A stretch of 64,000 nt of DNA from Rosellinia necatrix. Its lineage: Eukaryota; Ascomycota; Sordariomycetes; Xylariales; Xylariaceae. Location of the stretch: the NCBI GenBank assembly GCA_021209875.1, contig JAGYVD010000001.1, positions 310,001 through 374,000 of the forward strand. The letters are read 5' to 3'. The stretch's first letter is position 1, and every line of letters starts with the position of its first letter. This document shows, in pieces, positions 12,783 through 22,700 of the stretch. Below the pieces are notes generated by a model. It had not been told where the DNA came from. It was given only the letters and a program-made list of their open reading frames with translations, and made no database searches. Position numbers and translations under genes: made by a program.

Positions 12783-14163
12783 TTAACTGTGCGAATTAAT
12801 TCCCCCATGACCCCTACTGACGAAGGTCTGATTTCTCCCAATGCTGATGCTTCCGGAACCAACATTCACGTTCCCCTGGCCCCGTAAAACAACTCGTCGT
12901 CCCTTAGTATGTCGTCGGCGCCTCTTTCGATGGCTCCTCTTTCGATGGCTACCATTGTCGCTTTCGGTCGACGAATCATCAGTGGGTGCATGCTTTGAGC
13001 GTTTTCTCGACGTTTCGTCCAAATCCTTCTCAATGCCTGGACACGTCCAGATTAGCATAACCTTTAATCGCCGATGCTAACGTAAAATCGTACAATTCGC
13101 CTCACCTAGCTCCCTTATGTTCGGCTGCGTGGCACTTTCAGCAATTATGGCATTCGGGCCAATCTTAGCTAATAACGCCTTCGCATAGGCTGCCGCCATG
13201 GCTGCCGCGTAGGGTTGCCATTCTTTGTTCTTATGTCGATCTGCGTAGTCACATACACCCCGAATAACGCCCACCGGGATGCGGTTCATCGCCCCGGCCG
13301 CCTCCATTTCTAATCCGATCAGATCATAGTTGTCCCTCAGCTGATCCCGCCGTGTCGCGTTTCTCATAAGCTTGTCCCCTGACCCAATTGACCCGTACCA
13401 TACCTGAGTCCGCTCGGATTCCGTTCGCCATGGACGCTCTACTAGGCAGTCCTCGTTCTTCCTGTCAGTTCCGTGTAGCTTATCTTTTTCTATTCCAGGG
13501 TCCTCGAATGTCCCGGTTCGATGACGTCTGGTTTTCATGCTCTCATAGTAACGCAAAAAGTGCCTGCCCTCATCGGGCCAGTCAAGCTTAATACTACGTA
13601 TAGCAGATCTAACGACTGGTTCCGTCTGAGATAGGGCCTGGCCTCCACGCAAGGGCAAAATCTCATTATCTCCGATGTCTTTACCTAAATCGTATGCCAC
13701 AAGTGCAGGGCTGCCATTATCAGAAAGTCCTACAAGGATATCGCCGAGCCTGATATCTCGAGGCGGATTTCGCTCCAGATTAGGGAGACCAGCAGCCTAA
13801 CACATAAATGAGATACAGTTGTCCAAAACAGAGTGTGGAGGATAGTGATTGACTCAGTTAAGTAGATTAGAGGCCACTAACGACGCCGACTAACAGTCCG
13901 AACCAGAGATTCGGAAAGAACTTTTTGATTTGGCTAGCAAGCGCTGCTGCTGACCCAGTACCGTACTCCTGGCCTGCGGGAAGCGTGGCGATGATGACGT
14001 TGTGGCCGCACATTTCGCCAGCGGTATAAACGTAGTCGTCTCCTCGTTCCATTTGGAAACGGCCATCATGTTGAAGATCCAACATGTGTTTCGCCGCTTG
14101 CGCCTCTATCTCCAGTGGCGCGATCCAAGCCACGCGGTACTCTTCAGGCCGTAATGTCGTCAT
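12783..14163 (-). CDS. PNP_UDP nucleoside phosphorylase-like protein with C-terminal Gly-rich IxIGR motif (candidate NLR effector)
   Basis: My model has three exons: 14163-13882, 13796-13106 and 13036-12783, with introns of 85 bp (GTTAGT to TTAG) and 69 bp (GTGAGG to CCAG). All joins stay in frame and give 408 residues. Residues 1-315 form a complete PNP_UDP_1 domain of the type found in fungal NLRs. It starts RPEEYRVAWIAPLEIEA, continues FGLLVGVAAGLP and DIRLGDILVG, then VWYGSIGSGDKLM. The nucleoside-pocket region GLEMEAAG lies at about 255-262 and GVCDYADRHKNKEWQPYAAA at about 275-294. Key acidic residues are present, so the fold looks intact. The tail (325-408) is basic and Ser-rich (RKRSK, HRKRRRRH), then carries GQGNVNVGSGSISIGRNQTF at 377-396. 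In most fungal proteins this domain is fused upstream of NACHT; here it stands alone, divergent from a NACHT-ankyrin gene carrying a similar motif. A role as a cell-death or nucleotide-cleaving effector is inferred. Confidence 0.85.
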
Positions 14164-14629
14164 CTTTGAAAGGGTATAAGAAAAATCATACTAGGCAGTA
14201 GAAGAAAAATTGACAAGATACGACGCGTTGAAGAGGCATGTCAGGCTCCTCTTGGCCTGAGAGGCCTCACGAATCTGCCTGCCAATCAACCTAACAGATT
14301 CCGTGTTTGCTATTTCGGGACTAGTAGTTCGCAAAGCATGCATGGCAGCGTTTCATTGTTCCGTCTGGTTCTGCGTAAGAAGTGGAGGCACCGAGGTTCA
14401 GCCGTTGATGCATGCTACTTAGGGAATTCCCCTGTCCCAGTCATTCTGGGACGACCACACCTTCAGTACCCGCTTAGAGTCTCTCTCATCAAGATGAACG
14501 CCCTTCAAACAGCAAGTCAGCTCACAGCTCAATATAGGAAGGATGTATAGACACCATACCCTACCGTTTTAGCACTAATATAATAGAAAAGAATCCGGGA
14601 TGTGCGTTCGGTATGTTGCTTAAAGTAAG
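14164..14629. promoter_or_regulatory. Shared divergent promoter of the PNP and NLR genes
   Basis: 466 bp separate the two start codons. The region contains a perfect 7-bp inverted repeat GTCCCAG/CTGGGAC with a 5-nt spacer (14434-14452), a second palindrome GGCCT-GAG-AGGCC (14254-14266), a CCAAT word near 14282, and an AT-rich TATA-like stretch (AATATAATAG) about 50 bp before the NLR start. Shared control of both genes is likely from the layout. The specific factors are unknown, and a short plus ORF at 14338-14550 looks spurious. Confidence 0.5.
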
Positions 14630-17529
14630 ATGTATCCAGCCTTAAAACGCCACAACATCGAAGATCCCTATGAAGATTCGGATGAGAGCGATTCTTCAGA
14701 TGTACCAGCAGATCACCAAAATCCGGACCAAGGTGGGATCGAGCTCTCCGGATATGGTATCGTCAACAATGATTCACGACTCGAGATTGGGAGAGATTTC
14801 AAGAGTAAGATGCCTCAAGTTTAACGATCCGCCGGGTTGCACTGATATACTTTATAGTTGTACACGTCGAAAATAACTTTCATTCCCCAACTGTGGGGTT
14901 GGGCCATGCCACGCGGCGTGAAAAGGAGAAACAAAGGGCCAAAGAGTTGAAAAGAGCCTTAAAACGCCAACGGAGAGCCGATCTGTCTACTCTCGATTTC
15001 CCTCACCATGGTCTCCGCGAAGCGAACACGGGTGACCCTCACACCGCAACTTGCCAATGGTTTCTAACACAGCGCTTTTATCTTGATTGGCTTGATGAAA
15101 CCAAATTTAGCGACCACCATGGTATCTTGTGGATCAAAGGAAAACCGGGCGCTGGGAAGTCGACTTTGATGAAATACGTGTTATCCCAGATACGTCGTGA
15201 TACGAGATGCGATCTCGTTATCTCATTCTTCTTTTCAGCACAGGGGGAGACGCTGGAGCGGTCTACTACCGGCCTATATCGGTCACTCCTCCTACAGCTC
15301 TTCAATGCGCGTCCCCGTCTAGAAGAGCTGCTAGACTCTTCGCTCACCGGCCGCCAATGGACCATACAATCATTAGAATCACTATTTAAAGCAGCCATCC
15401 ATGATCTGGAAGATCCTACCCTAACATGTTTTATCGATGCTCTGGATGAGTGCGAAGAGTCCCAAATCCGGAGAATGTTATCATTTCTAACCAACTTAAG
15501 TTCGCTGTCCAATCGTGAAGGGAATACCAGGCTGCTTTTCTGCTTTTCAAGTAGATATTATCCCAACATCACCATCAAAAACGGACTAATAGTTCGTCTC
15601 GAAGATCAAAATGACCACCGGAGCGACATTTCTCGTTATATCGATAGTATACTAAATATCGGTAACACAGAGCTCGCAGAGCAAATCCGCGCCGATGTCC
15701 TGAACAGCGCCGCCGGTGTTTTCATGTGGGTCGTCCTGGTGGTGGATATTCTCAACCGAGAGTACGACAGAGGGCGCCCAAATCGCCTACGTCAAAGGCT
15801 TCAAGACATGCCGAAAGACCTGCATGATCTATTCCACGATATAATAGCCCGCGACGAAAACAACCCGGAAGGACTTATCTGTTGTATTCAATGGATTCTA
15901 TTTGCAATTCGACCTCTCTCGCCTCAAGAACACTACTACGCAACACTATGTGGGGTAGAACCGCAAAGTATCCTGGCCTCCGACTCAGAGGTGTCAATCG
16001 AAGACATGACGAGGTACATTCTTGATATATCCAAAGGGTTGGCTGAGATAGTGGGGACGGAATTCCCCATTGTACGGTTCATCCACGAGTCGGCCCGGGA
16101 TTTTCTCTTGAACCAAAATGGGATTCAAAAGATACGGCAGGATCTCGGGCCTAATGTTAAAGGCTACAGCCACGAAAATATTCGATCGTGCTGCGCGGAA
16201 TATATCTTATCTATGCCCGTCAGAGAAGTATTTTGTCAAGAGACGGTCCGAGATGGGGTGGTAATAGGAGAAGCAAGCGGCGCTCATACCGAAGAAGTTG
16301 CGCCAAGCTTTTCATTCTCAGAGTACCCTAATGTCTTCGTCTCCCATGAGGACGAGACGGTGGCGGTGGAAAGGATTCGCGCTCGTCAGAAAGAGATCGC
16401 GTCAAGGCTTCCATTCTTAGAATACGCTACCAATTATATCCTCCAGCACGCTGAAGAAGCGGAATGTCACTCCATTAGCCAGTCCCGCTTTCTGTCAACA
16501 TTTCCGAGGGCAATGTGGATCGAACGAGTTAATATCTATAAACATACGTTTACTCAATACAGCCCGAACACCACTTGGCTATACATTTTAGCTGAGATGA
16601 ACCTGCCAGCTCTAATTCGGGCCTACGAGTCTGGCCAGTCTTGCTTTGCCGTTGAACCAGAGCGTTTCGGGGCGCCGATTCTGGCAGCTCTAGCCACCGG
16701 AAGCGGGGAGGCTGCCCAAGCGCTGTTGGAAGCTCAAGCAAGAAGGCTTCCCCGGGCTTATCCCGGCCGGTCGCGTATCAGCGAGCTAGTGACGAGAGAG
16801 GTAGATTGCAAACGGTTTAGCAGCGACTTCACATCCTTACGAGACAGAAACATTACCACATGCCTCGCTCAATTTGGAAGCGAAGTGGCTTTCGAACTGT
16901 TTCTTGCGACCGAAGATGTTGACTTGGATCTGAGAGATGGCGATGGGGGGACGGCGATGTCGTGGGCAGCGAGATGCGGACATAAGCCACTCATCAATCT
17001 GTTGCTCGCGAACGGCGCCGGTGTTGATGTCCAAGACGCCGGCGGCCGAACACCTCTATCCTGGGCGACGGGGTACGGAGAAGTAGCCGTTGCACGAGTA
17101 TTGCTCCAACGGGGTGCCAAAGTCGATTTGCAAGACAGATGCGGCTGGGGGCCGCTGTCTTGGGCCGTGGCTGGTCGCCATAAGGCCGCCGTCCGCGAGC
17201 TACTCGCCAACGGTGCAAACGCCCATCTTCCAGACAACGAACGCCGCACGCCCCTCTTTCTAGCAGCTACCGGCGGACACCTATCCATCTGCCGGATCCT
17301 GATAGAGCATGGGGCTAACGTGGACGCCCAGGACAATCTTGGCCGAACACCTCTATCATGGGCGATTGGTTACAATCAAAAAGCCATCGCCTGCTTATTT
17401 CTCGACGAGGGTGCCAGAACCGACGTGACAGCCTTTACTGGAGGAGACCTATTATCCTGGGCATCGAGTTATAAACACGCGACTTTGGCTCGGTTGTTAT
17501 TGAGCAGAGAACGTGAGCAGAGAATGTGA
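14630..17529 (+). CDS. NACHT-ankyrin NLR with N-terminal Gly-rich LxIGRD motif
   Basis: Two exons, 14630-14804 and 14858-17529, with a 53-bp intron (GTAAGA to TATAG, branch-like CTGAT). The join is in frame and gives 948 residues. Exon 1 (58 residues) is acidic and Ser-rich and ends with GGIELSGYGIVNNDSRLEIG followed by RDFK (residues 35-58), similar to the PNP tail motif. A basic helix (about 75-102) follows, then LDFPHHGLREANTGDPH and TCQWFL, the usual linker before fungal NACHT domains. The NACHT has Walker A GKPGAGKST (about 153-161) and Walker B CFIDALDEC (about 249-257). The C-terminal 260 residues are about six ankyrin repeats (for example GGRTPLSWATGYGEVAVARV). Such proteins are cytosolic STAND receptors, and the ankyrins probably sense a ligand. 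There is no catalytic effector domain, so output would need a partner, plausibly the divergent PNP gene. Confidence 0.88.
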
Positions 17530-17552
17530 GCAGAGAACGTGAGCAGAGAACA
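17501..17552 (+). repeat. 13-bp tandem repeat spanning the NLR stop codon
   Basis: Four units of TGAGCAGAGAACG (one or two changes between copies) run from 17501. The NLR stop TGA (17527-17529) is the first codon of unit 3. Because 13 is not a multiple of three, each unit presents its TGA in a different frame. Confidence 0.85.
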
Positions 17553-18070
17553 CGAACAGAGGAAACGAGGAGCCAAAGCCAAGATTGAAACCTGAAGCAC
17601 ATACTCTATGAGGGCGCTAAGATACCTTCGAGTTATCCGGCACGCGAAGAGGACCTCTTCGATGGATACTCTTACCTACCTTTAGGTAGGTAGGTAGGTA
17701 GGTAGGTAGTAGGTAGGCAGTAGGTAGGTATGATTAAGTAGGTAGGTTAAGTTTAGGTACACTACCATGGACATGTTTGGATGGGACCTTGGAGGATGGC
17801 GGGGTTCGGACGACTAATGCACACATAGTGGGCTGCCGTCCCTAGCGGATTTAGTGGAGGTGGAGCTTATCGCCGGCGGTCAAAGGTGGCAGAACCACAT
17901 TTTACTAGGAGCGGGTCAACTTTTTTTGTGTGGTGACTTCGATTTCGAGACGACGAATGCAGCTTCCAGAGCTGTAGCTGTAACTATACCAACAGCCTTA
18001 TACATACAACGTTATACGCCCATACATCCTACGGCCATACATCCTTCCCGTTGAGAGCCAACCAGGCAAG
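17553..18070. other. Intergenic with TAGG microsatellite
   Basis: It contains 3' flank of the NLR, a TAGG tandem array with mirrored TACC (about 17672-17759), and the upstream region of nug1. Nothing else is recognised. Confidence 0.7.
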
Positions 18071-19791
18071 ATGGGCGGTATCAACAAGCCCAGCAGTCAG
18101 TTCAATTCGCTGCATCCACCCATGTGCCCCCATTCACTCACTGACTGCCCTGTATCTATGCAGAGCCAAAGTCGAAGCGCACGCCCGTCCGGTTACGGCA
18201 CAAGATCGAGAAGGCCTCGGCCGCGAAGCAACGCAAGGCAAAGAAGGACGCGAAGAAGAACCCGCAATGGAAGTCCAAGCTGAAGAAGGATCCCGGCATC
18301 CCCAACCTGTTCCCCTATAAAGAGAAGATCCTCCAGGAAATCGAGGAGGCCAGGCGCAGGAAGCAGGAGGAGCAGCAGCGCCGGAGGGAGATGGCCAAGG
18401 CAGCCAGGACAGGGACCACGGCGGAGGGTGGTGACGGTGCCGGCGAGGACGACGCCGTCGACGAAGATGGAATGGATGGCGCATTCGAGGATAGCGAGAT
18501 GATGGACGAAGCCGGCGACGACGATGTCGACTCCTCAAATCCCATGGCTGCCCTGTTGGCAAGCGCGAGAGCTGCCGCACAGAAGTACGAGCGCGATCTG
18601 GGGAGCGGAGACGAGATGGACGACCACAATGACGACGATGATGATAATGGTGACGATTCTGACGGCGCTGCCGAATTCGCCCTTCACGATGTGTCAAGGA
18701 AGGCCCACGATAAGGTCTTCAAGCAAGTCGTGGACCAAGCAGACGTCGTGCTCTACGTCCTAGATGCGCGCGATCCCGAGGGCACAAGGTCGAAGGAGAT
18801 CGAGCGCATGGTCATGGCGGCCGCCAGCGGCGGGAAGCGGTTGATGCTGGTATTAAACAAGATCGATCTCATCCCTCCCCACATTCTAAAGGATTGGCTC
18901 CTTCACCTCAGACGGTATTTCCCTACCCTCCCTCTACGGGCATCTAAATCTGCCCCGAACTCACAAACCTTCAACCACCGCGACCTCACCGTACAGAGTA
19001 CCTCTGCCACCTTGTTCAAGTCCCTAAAATCCTTCGCCGCGTCGAAGCAATTGAAGCGCTCCGTCTCCGTCGGTGTGATAGGGTACCCTAACGTCGGGAA
19101 GTCATCCGTCATCAATGCCCTTCTTTCCGGCCTAGGCGGCCGAGGAAAGGCGGCCTGCCCTACCGGCGCAGAGGCCGGTGTTACGACAAGTATCCGTGCT
19201 GTCAAGCTTGACAGTAAACTTACGTTACTGGATTCGCCCGGAATCGTTTTCCCCTCCGCTGTGGACGGCGCCGGTCCCAAGAGGAGTGCAGTCGAGGAGC
19301 ATGCTCACCTGATCCTCCTCAACGCCATCCCCCCCAAGCAGATTGAGGACCCATTGCCCGCTGTTTCATTACTACTAAAGAAACTATCGTCCTCCGCAGA
19401 GTTGCTGCAGAAGCTGATGGAAGTTTACGATTTACCGCCACTCGTTTCTACTGGTGGTGATTCTACTACCGACTTTTTGGTGCAAGTCGCACGGAAACGT
19501 GGAAGATTAGGCCGTGGTGGTATTCCCAACCTGCCAGCCGCTGCCATGACAGTCGTTACAGACTGGAGGGACGGGCGGATCCAGGGATGGACAGAGGCAC
19601 CAAAGCTACATGTTGCCGCTGGCGGCATTAGCGGAGGCGTGCTCAACGACGGCGCTCAAACGGCTACATCCACTATGGCCGACCAGAAAGAGATCGTCAC
19701 GGAGTGGGCTAAAGAGTTTAAGCTTGAGGGCTTATGGGGTAACGGTGACGATGACGATGATAAGGAGGCAGCAGATGCAATGGAACAATAA
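18071..19791 (+). CDS. nug1: Nucleolar GTPase NUG1 (circularly permuted, GNL3 family)
   Basis: NUG1 is a nucleolar GTPase needed for 60S ribosomal subunit maturation and export. The best model has a 7-nt first coding exon (18071-18077, ATGGGCG), an 86-bp intron (18078-18163, GTATCA to TGCAG, branch CTGAC), and exon 2 at 18164-19791, giving 544 residues. The start then reads MGEPKSKRTPVRLRHKIEKA, followed by KKDPGIPNLFPYKEKILQEI, the usual NUG1 N-terminus. GTPase motifs come in permuted order: DARDP (203), NKID (234-237), GYPNVGKSS (309-317) and DSPG (359-362). Acidic runs lie at about 98-170 and at the C-terminus. The neighbour on the left is the NLR; this gene marks the start of core genome. 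Confidence 0.95.
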
Positions 19792-22700
19792 TGGAATAAA
19801 GATATCTATCCTGATTTGGCATGATACCGCCTCCGTAGTTGCTCATCATATACATGTCCTCGGTGGCGTTCGGTGGGAAAATGGACCCAGGCAAATTATC
19901 TACCCCGTTGGTCCCGGTAGACTTGATGAAAAATGAACCGATATTTATTGAAGCCATATCAAACATTCATGTGACAACCCCCAATGTGAATTAAGCCTAA
20001 GTTTTCAATGCACCATTTGATCCTCACACGCGTGTGCCCTCCTTACAAACACTACTCTATGGTGTCAAGTACAGGAGAACGAAACATAACTAAGGACATA
20101 AGCAGCAACGATTGCAAGTAGCTATCCATCCCACCCTTCATAGCTCTCTCGCTGGCTTGGTCCTGAAAACTGTCAAGAATCGGTCTGTTCTAGGGTAGAT
20201 ACATCCATCGTCCCGGGTCTCGAGTAGCGTGCATTTTATGCGATTGTAACGGGGTATACTTGTAATCGTGATGGCTCAACGTAACCTTGTAGAACCCAAG
20301 ACATGAAATATCTCCAGGGTTGGGTGACGAGTTTCCCCCCGTGTACTTTTGCAAGTGATACCCCGAGTAGTAAACATGCCAATGTCATGGTATGCGTTTG
20401 AAGCGATGAGAACACAGGTGTCAGCTCTTTGGTATCCTTTTCGTATAGGAGTTGTTTACTGCGCCGTAGAGGCCCGTCAGACTGCTCAACAATAGTCGCT
20501 TTTCACGGTCCACGGGGTGCTCGCTTCGCTCTTTAGGGGAGTAGTGCCCCAGCCCTGAAGACTGCCCATCATACGAGTCTCACATCGACGGGGCCGCAGC
20601 AGCAGCAGCAGCATGTCCATTCTCGCGGGGAGAAAAAACCCGGCCGCGATAAGCACTTGTTGCCAGATACGGCGGTCGCGGAAGACAGCCGTGGTAACAT
20701 GACTGCACGTCTCGGCGCCCAAGACCTCTCTCGTCATTCCCCCCAACCTGACCGCTCGCTGCCTGCGTACGGTATATAGGTACCATGCTTGTACACTACC
20801 CGCCGAGGCCTACCATCGGGCCGCCTCAGACCCGACCTTCGGACGGGCTGGATGGCTGACATGGAGACAAGAAGCAGCGCAGGACGCCTTCGCCATGTAT
20901 GTGGTGTACCCACCCGTCCCGCGTAAACGACGAACAGGCACGTCAGAGAGAAAGAGAAAAAAAAAAAAAAAAAAAAGACCCCTAGCTGGCTAGCTTACGC
21001 CACATTGGGGAAAAGGATGACACACGCGACAACTTCGCGACAAGCGAGGTTCGCGACCAGTAGGTACACTATACAACATACCTGCATACGTACAGACATA
21101 CATACAGACATACATACATACATGCATACAAACATGCGCGAAAGGTAATATATGTCCTTACACCCACCCCATCCGTATCCCCTCCCCCTTCCCCGTATTC
21201 CGTATTATCCCCCCGCGTTACCAAGGTAAGCAAAGGCAGACAGGTTATGTAGGCGTAGGGCTGAGTCAGAACTAGCGGTAGCGCCCCCAAGGGAAAAAAA
21301 AAAAAAGTTGTTGATCAGTTAGCGCAAGACGTGACAAAACGGCGTGATCACTAACTAGCGAGCGAGCTGATTTCGTCTACTGTGGCGAGCATATGCATAC
21401 ATATATACATATGTATGTGTGCATGTATGTACGTATGTATGTACGTATGTATGTACGTCCGTATGTACATATATAATACATTTTATCTCGGGGGTTTTTA
21501 CCCCCATGGATCGGCTCCCGTTCCAAGAGACGCGCGCTCTTTCGTACATAAATCTGTAAGCCTCTAGACCAGTCCCGCCAAGCTCTGTCCAGGCAATTAT
21601 ACGCAAAACGTTGGCGGCAAATGGGATGGATACAAGCAATAAATACCAGATGACGAGATACACTAGACGCCCGCCTGTTTCTGCGCCAGGTTTCTGCCCA
21701 GCCGGGCGGGATCTAGGCGGCAGTAAGTATAGCGTCGAGTATATATGTATAATGTATGTAGACCTGAAGGCTTGAAGGGCTTGATGAAGGTTTGGAAGGC
21801 TTCAGAAGCGCCACGCAAAGCCCTACCCCCCCTTCCCTGTGTGGGCGGGCGGAACATGCCATCGTGAGATTTTAGGGCCTTGTCTCCCCTTGGATCAACA
21901 GAAAATTACCATACGTTTGTCATCGTTTCTACTCCAAATTTCCGACCCGAACCCAGATTGGGTAAGAGGGCAGCATGCGGTGGATATTATCCGCTAGTTC
22001 TTAGTAGGCAGTTTATTTACTATTCCCGGGCATATGATGCCATTCTCATCACCTTCTTACTGGCATTCCTTAGCTCTCCAGGGGTCAGCAGTATCCTCCG
22101 CATCATGTATCAACTATGGCTGTGGTGGGGGCGCTTGGACATAATTACCGAGCATATGTAGGTCATTCGCCTCTCTATTTATACTATTCGTATGAGATAT
22201 TAGATAGAAGTAGGGGGGTGAAGATAGCGGAGGATGTAAGGTCGTACGTCCCGGCACGTAGGTAACCGGCTTACGTTGCGCACACATTCATGTTAGCTAT
22301 ATGTACCTGGTCCCTACGGCGTTTTTTAATATAATACTAGCGGCTCCGTGAGCTCCGACGCGATGGTAGCGAGCAGATATCATACAGACTGGAGCTGCAA
22401 ATCATCTAAGCAATAATGGCATTGTCATATCAACAAAGCTCTCTCATCTAACCGTCCGTGGACGACCTACTGTACCGATATTCAAATAAAGCCATGTAAG
22501 AATTGATATAAATGAAATAATAAGAGCATCCAGCTCAAGGTCAGTTGGTGATAGGCAAGCCACATATAATATCCGTAATTTAGCTAAGTAAGCATCTGTC
22601 TAGGGAACTGTATGGGGAACGGCCATCTGACCATGTAGCACCGGTCATACGGCATCATAAGTCTTACAAGATAGGTTATACAGCGAGCGACGGAACACAG

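Noticed and set aside
12284..12865. 193-codon minus-strand ORF
   Set aside because: It is antisense to the LysM pseudogene and overlaps the last exon of the PNP gene; no family resemblance.
14338..14550. 70-codon ORF in the shared promoter
   Set aside because: It is not in phase with the NLR exon, has no family features, and the better NLR start is at 14630.
21085..21480. CATA/TATG arrays as CRISPR or satellite with spacers
   Set aside because: These are simple microsatellites without unique spacers.
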